Assembly: GCA_015680685.1 (NCBI GenBank)
Contig: MNCI01003034.1
Coordinates: 61,448 to 125,447, forward strand
Origin: Gnetum montanum
Lineage: Eukaryota; Streptophyta; Gnetopsida; Gnetales; Gnetaceae
DNA length: 64,000 bases
Direction: 5' to 3'
The notes beneath the pieces are model-generated. The model did no database searches and had not been told where the DNA came from. It saw nothing but the letters and a program-made list of their open reading frames with translations. Positions 1 through 10,581 of the stretch are shown piece after piece. How positions within the stretch are numbered: position 1 is the first letter of the stretch; each line of letters opens with the position of its first letter. A program made the position numbers and the translations under genes.

Positions 1-699
1 CATGATATTTAATCTAAGAATCCCCTTTGTTATGCTTGTGTTTCTACTATCATGTAAATCAAATCTCATTGTTCTGTGTGCACCTTTCTATACTTTGTAA
101 GAATATGATTTTCGTATTAGTGTTTCTCTTGTTGCTTCTTATCCATTTCACAATTTTTCTTCCCTAACAATGGATCTTTAACATTGTCCTTGTTTCCATT
201 GTTTAATCCCTCATTTTGAGATTTTTCCTAGTTAATCTTTCTCTTTTTCTACTCATTATGTTTTGGAAATTGGAAAGAAATCTTTCTTGTAAGTTAAGGA
301 ATCTTTAGAAAGATGTCCTTTCCTTAGATAAGATGTTTTTCCCAAGTAGAAGAAATTTTCAAAAATATGCAAACTAGAAACTAGAAATTTTTATTACATT
401 CAAAAAATCACAAAGGATTTATTAGATAGTTATAATACCACAACACATTTTCGAAGAAAGTTAAAAATATCATTGATGTAATGCTTCAAGAATATAGGAT
501 AATTTTGAGAGAAAATAATCAATAGATTATAATTAATATCATAAAACATTTGAATGTAAATCAAAGTTGAGCAAAATAAAAACATATCTTCTTTATCTTC
601 TTTTCTTTGTTCACATTATCTACAAATTCACTCTTCTCTTAGTAAATTGATCTAATGATCTATCTCAATAAGGAGATGATGGGAGCACATTCTTTCTCT
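1..699. other. AT-rich sequence, no gene seen
   Basis: No open frame, RNA gene or clear repeat structure is visible. It lies beyond the 3' end of the minus-strand LINE and may hold its untranslated tail or older decayed DNA. Confidence 0.4.
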
Positions 700-849
700 A
701 ATGATTTAATTTCATAAATGAATGGGAATAGTTGAAAATAGATACTTTTGAGTGCTAGATAACAAACATCATTTAATATAATGTAAATAAAAATGCTTTT
801 TCCTTGATGTACTCAACTAAAATTTCACCAAGTCTTCTTCTTTTACAGT

Positions 850-2365
850 CTTCCTAGAGAACCTTTTGTTTAGAGGAAGATCCTCTATTATAATATTTCA
901 TGACTGAAGTCATAATTTTCCTTGATGCAACCATCCATTTTCTTGTATAACATTAATTATCTCCTTAGCATAATTGACTTCATCTATGTAAATTAACTTC
1001 TAAGTACTAAATTGACAAAGAGCCTCAACTTGAACAAGAAGATAATCTACTTCGAAAAGTAAGATATCATAAGAAGATTGCATTTTCACTTGAAATTCAC
1101 ATACAAGAAAAGTTTTTGAACATGCTCTAATTTTTTCCAATTATGTGTGAAAAGAGAAGGTCCTCATGCAACACATCCATATAATAATATAGGTTGGACA
1201 ATACTATGAAAAAATCTCCCATGTTAAAATTTATGTTCTACTACAATTATTTCTTAGAGAAAATAGAGCTTACATGCCACTTAAAACCCTTTGAGCAATA
1301 GGAGTATTCCAACTATAATTACTAGTAAATTCAACTCCCAAATATTTATAAGATTCGTATTCAAGTCCTTTTTCTCTAAGGAAAAAATTTTAATTTCTAT
1401 TTATAGTATCACAAATAATTTTATTCTTATCAATATTCACTCTCATACTAGAATGGTTACAATAGTCATGAAGAATTTAAAGCATATAATTTAATCTTGT
1501 AGCTAATTTTGTAATCAAGGACACATCATCTACAAAGAAAAGCATGTTTAAAAATAATTCATTCACTAACATAGCATGATTAGAGGCATTTTTCATACAT
1601 TCCTTCAATTCATTTATAAATATAACAAACAAGGTAAGGAAAAAAGAACAACCTTATTTAACTCTTCAATAAGAATATCTTCAATAGTAATATTCCTTCT
1701 ATAGTAATATTCCTTCTATAGTAGTAATAAGAACAACCTTATGTTAATCATTATTCCTTCTATAGTAATATTATCTTCAATAAGAATGTTAATAGTCTTA
1801 TAGTTTCTTTTAGTAGTAGAAAGGAGATGTTGTGGAATGCTAATGTTATCTAATCTTTTCCAAACGTTATCTTGAGCAACAAAATCATAACCTTGGAAAA
1901 ATCAATAAAATAGAAAAAAGGTTTATGGCTGGGCCTTTTTGCTTTCTCTACACAATAATACAAAGTTATCATATGGTCTATATTAGAATGATTCCTTTTA
2001 AAGCATACTTATGAATAAGCATGAAGATCTTGTATTTTTTTCCTCATTGAATAATTTTATTTTCCAAATTAGTAACCAAATAATTAATGAAAAAATTTAA
2101 TTTTAATCAATCGGTAATTATTAAGATCTATCCTATCTTCTTTTTTGAAAAATAAGACTACTCTACTAAAACACTAAGAGTGATCAAAATCATGCCAAAG
2201 CCCTTTATTAAGAAGGTTGTAAACTACTTTCCACACTAATGGAGCATCCAATTTAAGAATCTCTACATATAATCCATTAATATTAGCATATTTTCCAAAA
2301 GATAGCCTTTGAATTTCTATAGAAAAACATTTAACCTTTTCCAACAAAAGTATTGAAATCCTCAC
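850..2365 (-). pseudogene. LINE reverse transcriptase, broken
   Basis: The RT would copy LINE RNA into DNA at a nicked target. Translating the minus strand in shifting frames gives the expected blocks in order: an N-terminal block with INGLYVEILK (about 2300); FFKKEDRIDLNNYR (about 2140); a palm block with QDNVWKRLDNISIPQHLL (about 1870-1820); GCSFFLTLF (about 1650); the catalytic box FVDD (1536-1525, where FADD or YADD is usual); MRVNIDKNKI (about 1450); and YKYLGVEFTSN (about 1340). A C-terminal CX-rich/thumb region follows to about 850. At least three frame changes and many stops rule out function. The order and spacing make a non-LTR RT nearly certain; the exact clade is not. Confidence 0.8.
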
Positions 2366-2632
2366 AAAAAGAAAACTTTACCAAGCCTAGAAAATTATAC
2401 AATATCTTAACCCAAGTACTAGAAATGATGCTCCCATGGAAGATTAGCAAATTATAAATAGAATAATCCCTTGGAGAAAAGTTTAAAAAAAAAGCAAGAT
2501 AGAAAACCTCTAAATTTTCTTGAACTTTAACCCGTAAATATTAACTTTTGCACCTTAATGGAATGATATCTAGATTTTTTAATTAAATAAGAAATACACC
2601 AAAATGTCTAACCTTCACCTTGTGATGAGACG

Positions 2633-2671
2633 CGGTTTTCACTAGGCCGCGATATCGCGGCCGACGCGATA
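2633..2671 (+). repeat. 5' end of an Athila-type LTR, cut off at an N
   Basis: Begins TGATGAGACGC, as the LTR of element D does when read on its own strand (inward from 63571), and holds a perfect 18-bp palindrome at 2645-2662 centred on GATATC. It is GC- and CpG-rich, unlike its surroundings. LTR similarity ends at the single N (2672), and LINE sequence resumes straight after. Either a tiny LTR fragment remained, or an insertion was collapsed in the assembly. Confidence 0.6.
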
Positions 2672-2689
2672 NAAATAAATACAATTATA

Positions 2690-2830
2690 TAATTTTCTTC
2701 TTCTCAAATTTTAGAAAAAATAAGCAAATCAAAACTACTAAAGAAATTACTAGTATCTAAAGTAGCAACTTTATTAGCCAATGAATCTTCAACATTAAGA
2801 AGACCCCATGTAATAGAAGAAAATCCTTAT
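2690..2830 (-). pseudogene. LINE endonuclease fragment
   Basis: The minus strand reads ITWGLLNVEDSLANK followed by a hydrophobic stretch FDLLIF. This resembles the start of APE-type endonucleases of LINEs (TWN...DIL motif). The expected ET of the active site is not clear. It lies upstream of the RT on the same strand, as it should. Short and decayed, hence modest confidence. Confidence 0.4.
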
Positions 2831-3721
2831 TTTGGATTTTTTTTTCTATTTGATGACTATAACATATTTATAGTTCAAGTAAGAAATTTTACTTCAATAT
2901 GATCTTCTTTAACTTTCTACCATTTTTCTTGCTCTTTTGCATGCTCTCTTTTGTTCAAGTTTTCATAAATCCAAATCTTTTATCCTTTTTCAAATACTTG
3001 TATTATTCCAAGTCTTATCTCTTCCATGCTAATCAGTGAACATAAAGAAAATATTTCTAGGTTTATTCTCCTTAGGATCAACTCTATTTACACTAATTAT
3101 TATGGTAGAAGAAATGTGCATTTATTTCATAAAAAAATCTAACATGACCCAGAAAAGATCCTTACCCTGTTCTTCAAGAATTCCCATAATTCAAAGATTC
3201 TAAATATTGTCATGTTCTTCTTCATCTTTACACATTTTCTCAATAACTTCTAAGCCTAAGTGATTAGTTATTATTTTTTATTCAAGATAATTCAACTTTT
3301 ACTATAGAGTATCCATATTAGTCTAAACTTGAGTTGCTTCAACATTTGATAATGAATCTTTTAACTCTACAATGGTTGGAATGATTTGTATCATCTTTAC
3401 CATGAATTTAACTATAGATTCAAACTTCATAATCCTATATGCCATGAAGTTCAAAGTTCCAACCATGTTATTCCATTTCTCTCAAGAAATTGTAAACCCT
3501 ACTTCTTTTACTTCCCCAAGCTACTTGAAATGGAATACATTATTTCCTACTTAGCCTTGCCATAAAAAATACTAAATTCCAAATTAATGAAATTTTGAAA
3601 GTCCAAATTATATTTTTAATCCACCAAATCATCGAAATTACCAAAAGACCAAATCACGGAATTACGAAATCACCTCCAAACCTAAATTACCAAAAATTGT
3701 CAAACTATCAAGACATATTTT
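2831..3721. other. AT-rich sequence, no gene seen
   Basis: No supported coding or RNA feature. It may hold the upstream part of the LINE, but I could not recognise any domain. Confidence 0.35.
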
Positions 3722-3960
3722 GAAAAGATGTCTTCTACAACCCAAAGAATTATTTCATGCTATCAAAGATATCTTTCAAAATCCAAATACTTCTTTCATC
3801 TTGCCAAAGATACCTTTCAAAATCCAAAGACTTCTTTCATCCTACTAAAGATATCTTTCAAAATTCAAAGACTTCTTTCACCCTACCAAAGATGTGTTTC
3901 AGAATCCAAAGGCTTCTTTCACTATGCTAAAGAAGTCTTCAAAAACCTAAATAATTCTTT
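3722..3960. repeat. 41-bp tandem repeat, about 5 copies
   Basis: Imperfect direct repeat with units starting near 3763, 3804, 3845, 3886 and 3927. Each unit contains CCAAAGATA..TTTCAAAATCC and ACTTCTTTCA. The period of 41 is not a multiple of three, so the open frame across it (3728-4000) cycles the same DNA through different frames. It is a minisatellite, not a protein repeat. Confidence 0.8.
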
Positions 3961-4795
3961 TCTATCAATGAAATTTTTTGATATAGTCATCAATTTTTAA
4001 ACATGGGTCTCCTATATGACTTTACATTAGGATTTTTTGGTCATTTACCTTCCCAAACGCATTTTGAAATCATCCATTTCTATTCAAATCTTTGGTTTTC
4101 TCAATAAGAACCTAAGTATTGAAACACTTTCATTTGAACAAGTTAAAAATGTATGGTTAGACTCAAGCCCCTACTCACCAATTGTATAGGTTTGAGATCA
4201 AAGATACAAAATATCTATTCTTAATGATGTTCTTGTTCAAGAGCTTCAAGTCATTATACAACCTCAATGTGTCATCTTCTTTTTTGACACACAAAATTAT
4301 TCACCAAACTCACTAATTTCTTCCTTAGTGCTACCAACTCATGATGATCATTCTATAAGGTTGCTATCTAGGATGTGCAATTATAGAGAGTAACATGCTT
4401 TTATGGTCTTCCACCCATCATTTAGATAATTTACTAACAAACTTTGTCAACACTAGGTTCTTATATCTTTCCAATATGTTCTCAATCTTCATGTTAACCT
4501 TAGTATTTTCATCTTCTTCCTTCCTTAAGATAGTAAAGAATATTTTTTAGATCAAATCCTAAGTAACTTGTTTTCCTATCATTTGTAAGACAATTTGAAA
4601 ATTGTGAAAATTGCTAGTTACTTCTAGTACAAAGTTCTTCACTTAATAGGATGATTCCTCAAGTGAAATATAGCAAAAATGAAGCTACAAGGAAACTAGC
4701 ACTTTTACCTTATTAAAGATATCTTTTTCAAAGATAACTTGGAAAGAGTCAATGTCAAGGATCGAAAAATCTAACTGCTTATTCCATTGGCCTAT
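3961..4795. other. Old unassigned sequence
   Basis: No supported feature. Weak resemblance of the minus strand to a retrotransposon gag could not be made convincing. Position 4791-4795 (CCTAT) is the left target-site repeat of element Y. Confidence 0.4.
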
Positions 4796-5005
4796 TGATG
4801 AAGCAGTAGTTGGTTGAGATATCATAGATGCTACATCACATCTATGATGTTGTAGATGTGATATCATAGCTACATCAACAGGTATGTGTCGATGTAGTCC
4901 CATCAATGTGTATGCATCAACACTATCCCATCAATGCATGCATTGATGGGTTGAAGTGTACCCATTGATGCAGTGTGCATTTTTTTCCTATAAATACATG
5001 TGCTT
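4796..5005 (+). repeat. Element Y 5' LTR, first part
   Basis: Starts TGATGAAGCAG and matches the first 200 bp of the Y 3' LTR (24608-24810), including the GATATCATAG motifs and a TATA box (TATAAATA, 4989-4996; 24792-24799 in the 3' copy). Similarity breaks at 5005, exactly where X begins. The rest of this LTR is at 18778-19546; the two parts add up to about 974 bp against 968 bp for the 3' LTR. Confidence 0.85.
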
Positions 5006-5962
5006 TGATGAATCATCAGTTGGCTAATATATCTAAAAAATTTAATTTTTGGTTGATTCTAATATCTTAGCCCTGATATCTTGGCTCTAATATCTTGGCC
5101 CTATTGACTAGGCCCCATCAACATGGTCTGTTGCGTCAACTAGGCCTCATTGATGTAGTCTATTGCATCAATGTGGCCCCATTGATCTAGTGTCTATTTT
5201 CCTCTATAAATATGTGTTCACAACTATGTTTATGTAATTCTTTAGTCAATAGAGTAGTGAAACTCTTGCAGTTTTATTACGTAATCTTAGAGAATAGTTA
5301 GTGAGTGCCTACAATGTGGATTTGAGTCAGTTGTGTAACATCTCATTCAAGTGGCAATGTACCTAGACACATTTCATAAATGGTAATAAGATGGATATTG
5401 ATTCTTATTCATTGAAGCACTTTGAATTAAATTAAATTTACTTTTAATGCAATTTATATTCAAAGTACTTAGTTAATATTTATGTTTCCATGCATGTTAA
5501 TGAATTGGTGGAATGAGCACGATCAGTTTCAAGCATAAACACATATTTTCTTGGTAATCCCAGTAGTGTTATTTCTTGGTTCACCTAGTAGCATAGAAAT
5601 TGGTAATTCCACTGGTGGATACGTGGGTTCAAGACATGTACAACAAGCTGGAACTGACAGTTCATCACCTATAGGCTAGTTTAGACTTTATCTTTATGTT
5701 GTTAATTATATTAAGTAATTGATTTCTTTATTATTATTAGGAGTAGCACAAGGCTAAAAAACTTCAAGAATCATATGCCTCACTTTGGACTAAGCCATAC
5801 ATGACAAAGCTACCACTAGTCCAAGTAAGAAGACAAAAAACTGCAATCAAGGCATAACGATCTAGATTCCACTACTAGTCCCATCCACAAAACTCAACTA
5901 GATCATGCATGAATGCTTGTGATTTGTATGGTTGTACGTAGGGGGTACCTTGTTGCTCATTG
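5006..5962 (+). repeat. Element X 5' LTR
   Basis: 957 bp. U3 holds repeated AATATCTTGGC-like motifs (5070-5105) and a TATA box TATAAATA at 5205-5212. The end reads CTCATTG where the sister LTRs have CTCATCA. It pairs with 17819-18777. It supplied the promoter and polyadenylation signals of X. Confidence 0.85.
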
Positions 5963-5963
5963 T

Positions 5964-5983
5964 TGGAATTGTTTCTGGGGATG
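5964..5983 (+). promoter_or_regulatory. Element X primer-binding site
   Basis: TGGAATTGTTTCTGGGGATG follows the 5' LTR. It fits the complement of the plant tRNA-Asp 3' end (TGGCGCCGTTGCCGGGGAT) with several mismatches. Sister elements Y, A and C have the same site in the same place, which supports the call. Confidence 0.6.
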
Positions 5984-6087
5984 GTGCTAGTAATCTAAAT
6001 TAGTTATATCATACATGATCATTGTAAATGCATTAACAAACTATCTTTAGAAAAATGCTAAGTCACACATATCATACACCAACAACA

Positions 6088-6518
6088 ATGTATCTTTCAA
6101 AAGGAAGTGATAATGCATCATATGGAGAGAACATTCATTAGAGAACTAACGAGATATATGTCGAAGAAAATCGGAGTGACCAACTTCATGCAAGAGTTTC
6201 ATATGTTCATGACCACCTTGACAACACTTAAGGACTACATTCAATTAAAATAGAAAACCCTAGAGAAGATGAAGTAAGTCCTAGACCATGGAAGGCCTCA
6301 AGGCCTATGACCTCCTCAAAACCCAAATAAGATAAATGAAGGGACTATGGGAAACACCATCGAAGCCATGAAAATCCTCCTAGTTCCTCATCTTCCTCTT
6401 CTTCTTCAATGTCTAGTTCTAATGAAGATGAACATAGGTATAGAGACAAAGCTCTACTATAGGGTTGAAATAATGGTAGAAATCAAAACCATAAGAAAAA
6501 TCAAAGACCTCAAATCCC
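6088..6518 (+). pseudogene. gag: Element X gag, N-terminal part, truncated
   Basis: Capsid precursor of X. The ATG at 6088 is aligned with the gag starts of A (36081, minus) and Y (19675). The frame continues through a serine-rich stretch followed by NEDEHRYRDK, which is also found in Y (NEDECRYRDI). An in-frame TAG occurs early. Similarity stops at 6518, where the Tat element Z begins, so the capsid core and zinc knuckle are lost. Confidence 0.7.
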
Positions 6519-8401
6519 ACTTCGTCATTTAGAGCCACCTTCTCCTTCTTTGACCTTTGCACTCTCTTCCAAAGGTCTTCATTCATGTTTTGACATTTCC
6601 ATAAGGAGCGAGTCGAGTGTACGACACATTTATGCATATCATCATAAATGTTGCGCAGCACAATGGTCACTTCCGATGAGGGTTTGGCGGCATCTAAATC
6701 AATAGGCTCTGACAGATCCCATCTGAGTCAAGCTCCTAATAACATAAAATGATCATTAAGCATAATTATGTAACATAATACCATCATGGGACAACTTCTG
6801 CGTAATGATCATAGTGTACCCACTTCAAGATCGATTTTCTCCAAGTGACTGATCATATCTTGGATGACCCCTTCCATAAAGGCGAATTTATCAAGAAATT
6901 CGCCCTAGGATCGAGTCGCCACTATTGACAAGTGTACGTCCTAGTCACCTATTACGCAGAAAAAATTCCTTATAATGACATAAATGAGACATTATGATGA
7001 CCAGTATAACCTCTAGAAGAAATTATGTAGAGTTTAGTACGCTATAAAAGTTAACCTCACTGAGTCATAAATCATTTACCTCTTCCTATCTTAGCCGAAA
7101 GGACTTCAGCATCTTCCACTACTTCTTCCTTCTCGCGTGCAGGAACCTACCTGCTACTTGCCTTGTTAACTGGAGCCTCTTCTTCCAAGGCCGAGGCCTC
7201 TTCCACGCATAGCAAAACCATAGCCCCTGTTTTAGGGATTAACCATTCCACAGCCTTCTCCTTCGCTGTCACACAACGTCCTCAGTTAACACAGGATTTT
7301 TCTCTAGTTCAATAAATATTACGCAATGTAAAAGTATCTATACGCAGTGTAACTGTAATTATTAGCACATTTCTTTGCTTACATGCTGGAGGATTACTCC
7401 TTTGAAACCTAACCTGCATCTTCTGCCTCACACCACTCGTTGGCTCGATAGGCTCCTCGGTCAAACGAGGTTTCTTCCATGGCACCGATGAATCCACTAT
7501 TTTAGCCACCAAGTGCTTCCCCCTTGATGCATCATCGGTGTAGGAGGGGAGTGTCCCACCCATGCTGTCTTGACCCTACATTCGAGGCACCACCATGTTT
7601 CTAGTCATTACTGACAACGACTTCCCGATTCCTTTAGGAGGGTCTTGAGACTGAATAGTGCCAAAATCATGGGAAATCCATGGTTTAGAAATCTGGCTAC
7701 AGTACTACTACACCCAGAATCCATTTCTTTGGACTACCAGAAACTCGAAAAATACCTAAAGTAAGCTATGAAAAAGGCAAAATGCACATTGAAACGGGAC
7801 TCAAGCTTCTTGTGAAGCTTGATCATTTAAACGCGTAGGCCTTTGACAAAATAGCTGGCCCAATTGAATCACGTCCCCTCCTCCATGACCTCTTGCATAA
7901 TTGAGGCTTGCTTGATAGTGAGGAATCTCCCTTGGGAGAGGGTCTTGGGGAAGGCTTGGGCTCGAAAAAAGGGGTAAATAGTGTTACCACTTCCAACTCG
8001 ATCCCATCGGCAAGAATTCCTTTAGCCTCCTTAACCCCTAGCCACTCCTCTATCTCTTCCTGGTACTTGGTGCTCCTCTTCAAATTTTCCTCTATAGGAA
8101 AGCCATCAGAGGGGACCCCAAAGAGATCGGTGAATAGCTGAGCATTGATGTCAAAATTTATGCGCACGTTACGCATGCTTATGCAGTGACACTTAGCTTC
8201 TTCGCTGAAGGAGTTGACTAAGGTCAACATTTCACTAGCAGTAACATTAGGGGTTATGGCTAAGTACAGGTCCATCAGTCCAGCCTCCCAAAGATTATTG
8301 GTTAAAACAACTGGGGCCGCTCTATGGCCAAGCCAGCATTGTATCTCCTTTATATCACCATATCAAAAAAAGAGATTGCTCACCTCGCGACTAGAAGCCA
8401 T
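6519..8401 (-). pseudogene. Antisense four-exon pseudogene, plant-mobile-domain-like
   Basis: Proposed exons 8401-7890, 7696-7383, 7265-7080 and 6708-6519. All junctions obey GT-AG and the reading phase carries correctly across all three introns (193, 117 and 371 bp). The last exon is cut by the junction with X. The product starts MASSREVSNLFF. Its first exon (about 170 aa) has a block MRNVRINFDINAQLFTDLFG followed by VPSD, which recalls plant mobile domain (aminotransferase-like) proteins spread by transposons; this is a tentative match. Later exons are acidic (VEEASALEEEAP) and end in a charged, probably coiled-coil tail. The three in-frame stops (exon 1 TGA; exons 2 and 3 TAG) are C-to-T changes. 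The host or transposon origin is unknown. Confidence 0.55.
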
Positions 8402-8505
8402 GATTGTGATCTCCTGTGATTCCCTGATTGCTCACACAAAACGATAGTTAAGCCGAGGTAACAAATAAATGAGACAACTTCATATATCATCACTAACTGA
8501 TAACA

Positions 8506-9992
8506 TTAATATAATTCATCATCATAATGAAGTTTACCAAGTCCGAATGGCAAAGGAAACAGAGGGATTTTCCTTTGCACGTCTGCAACAATGAGGGGAG
8601 GATCCAAGGTCCATTTCCTATCCAGCCATCTGAGATTTCTACATCTAGAAAAGAAGTTAGCATAGCGGGTCGGGTATTCTGGGATTTTGAACCCTAGTTG
8701 TCCCATGACAGTGGCCCATACATTGCTAATAGAAGTGAATTCACTTATACCCTTTCAGTTAATGACAATGTATCATTATCGCCAAGGAGACTACTGTCAT
8801 TGATGAAGAATCTACATCACAGAAGATGGGTGAATTCTCTACGCTCAACGTAAATTTAAATAGTAGTTAGCATGTTTCCACACATCGAAACAACACAAAT
8901 TTAAATTCTTACCTACCTGCATAATACACGGTACCAGGTGGGTTCTGGAAGTAGGTTGTGAGGTGACGGGTCACAAACAGAGTATTGTAGGCATGATAAC
9001 AGTTGAATCTGGGCATCTCCTAGATCCAGCTCAAATGCCTTAAACCTTTGGCACTTTGTTCGTGGTCTTGTACCCGCACAGTTTCAATCGTGCCATCTGT
9101 CAAGAATGCCAAGATGCTCTATGTTAAACCAACCAGTAGCATCTCCAAAATAGCAGTAGCTACATCACCTAGTAGATGCGACCAGATGATTACGCTGTAA
9201 TTACGAAGCAAAAAATGCAAGAACCCCCGTGCATCCCTTCAGAACCACACCGCCTCCTCCTTTATACGAGCATGAGGAGGAGGAACATTGGCCGCGGGAA
9301 CATGCATGCAGCATAGAATTCCCATGATGGCCAAAATGATTAGGAAGGGCTTTAACATAATACTGTACAATGAAAATGTATTACTATTAGACAAAACATT
9401 TAGACATGAACATTCATCATGCTATAATAGGGTTCTTCTAATTCCTAGAAAATTACAAATTCCACTAGAAACACATGGCCAAAACTTCCCAAACCCCTGC
9501 AATAGCTCAAGGTCTGTCTCTGACAATGATGATGAAAGCAGCACCGCGTATCACTCCAGTGTAACATGTAACTATTACGGGAGAAAAGAAAGAGAAAACA
9601 AAACTCTAATTATGCTACCCATAGATACAATACCTAGATTTTTCGATTATGTACTACGTTTGCTTAGTATTACTCAATGTTACCTAAACCCTCGTAACAA
9701 TATGAGGTTCGTCTCCAATAGGGAAGACAAAGGTAATATCGCAAACCACAATAGCTTAGTCCACGTAAATAGATATTAACGCTCAACGCAACATACGCAT
9801 TCAGGAAAATAATATACAATTATGACGCTGCAACAAATTTAACAATAGTGCAAAAGGGTGGATGATGACTTACCGGTTAAGCGGAGTAACTTCCCGAGCC
9901 TCGACTCTAGCCTATGAAGCTCATTGCAAACTCTTCTGCACTTCATCAATCTTTGCCAGTTTAGCATTCTTCCCTTTGACCTTTGGTGCCAT
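8506..9992 (-). pseudogene. Antisense spliced pseudogene with FCP1/NIF-like phosphatase domain, catalytically dead
   Basis: Exon 1 9992-9874 (starts MAPKVKGKNAKLAK; donor GTAAGT), exon 2 9362-8913 (acceptor TACAG, donor GTAAGA), exon 3 from 8838; phases agree at both joins. Exon 2 reads like the HAD-family FCP1/NLI-interacting-factor domain of plant proteins: FLIILAIMGILC at the usual LxLDLNGxLC motif, NYSVIIWS at the usual F-V-GIWSS, and NTLFVTRHLTTYFQNPP at the usual NTLLxDDSPYKAxxNPP, with identical spacing. The nucleophile Asp is Ala and the DD pair is gone, so no phosphatase activity would be expected. After about 8694 the frame is unclear; an alternative frame stays open to 8506 (IPEYPTRYANFF). 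Stops are TAG/TGA C-to-T types. Confidence 0.6.
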
Positions 9993-10581
9993 AGTTGCAA
10001 TCGAAAGATTTTTCGCAAAATCATCTATTTACACCTTGCTTCCGCTCCTTTTCTACTATATCCAGGTCCAAATTCACGATATCTATAACCTATTTTGAGT
10101 ATGAACCACTGGTTTATAAACAAAATTCTTGAAACTAACTTTTCTTTCTGCCCGATCACTATGAAAATTTCCCGAAACGCCAGTGTCAGTATGACATTAA
10201 ATGTGTAGATTAGGGCATTAATTTCATAGATATCGTGTGGATCATGGTACAAAATGACCCTAAACTAATACATAATTTATCATCTCATAATCTGGCCACA
10301 TTAACTACGGTCTATACAAAAATTCAAATTTCACGACACGCTAGACACGCCACGTTGCATCTTTCATCTTTTTTTTTCATACGCTAGCATCTAGGAAGCC
10401 TAGCTCATCATTGTTTTACAAAATGTGCATATTTATAACGGTCCACTAAGACCTTAAACTGGAAGCTTCTTTAATATGCTCCCTTGATGCAAAGAAAAAA
10501 AAAACTCTCGTCGTTCAATAGATTGGCAGAAAAACAATGTAACAACTTCCGTTTTGGCATTTTTTGCAGGGTGATTTGCAG
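9993..10581. other. Spacer between the antisense genes and pol; probable splice acceptor
   Basis: No coding sequence recognised. It would contain the promoter of the antisense genes, but no convincing TATA box was picked out. At its right end TTTTTTGCAG (to 10569) and GATTTGCAG (to 10581) are good 3' splice sites directly before the open pol frame. Ogre/Tat elements are known to splice between protease and RT, so this may be the end of that intron. Confidence 0.45.

Larger units (their letters stand above)
700..2830 (-). mobile_element. Decayed LINE (non-LTR retrotransposon)
   Basis: Minus-strand remnant. Read downstream on that strand it gives an endonuclease-like piece, reverse transcriptase blocks in the correct order, and a thumb/C-terminal region (about 1250-850) like that of plant LINEs. 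Ends are approximate. It is riddled with frameshifts, stops and small duplications (for example a repeated ATATTCCTTCTATAGTA at 1690-1725), so it is an old, dead copy. Clade was not resolved. It is interrupted by an LTR fragment at 2633-2671. Confidence 0.75.

Noticed and set aside
3728-4000. Open frame of 90 codons with repeated YQR/FFH motifs
   Set aside because: It is a 41-bp minisatellite read through three frames; the protein repeat is an artefact.
4001-4795. Possible Copia gag on the minus strand
   Set aside because: A few residues such as a KQVT-DLI pattern are suggestive, but no zinc knuckle or flanking pol supports it.
9288-9779. 163-codon plus-strand open frame
   Set aside because: It lies opposite exon 2 and intron 1 of the antisense FCP1-like gene, shows no family resemblance and has no neighbours in frame.
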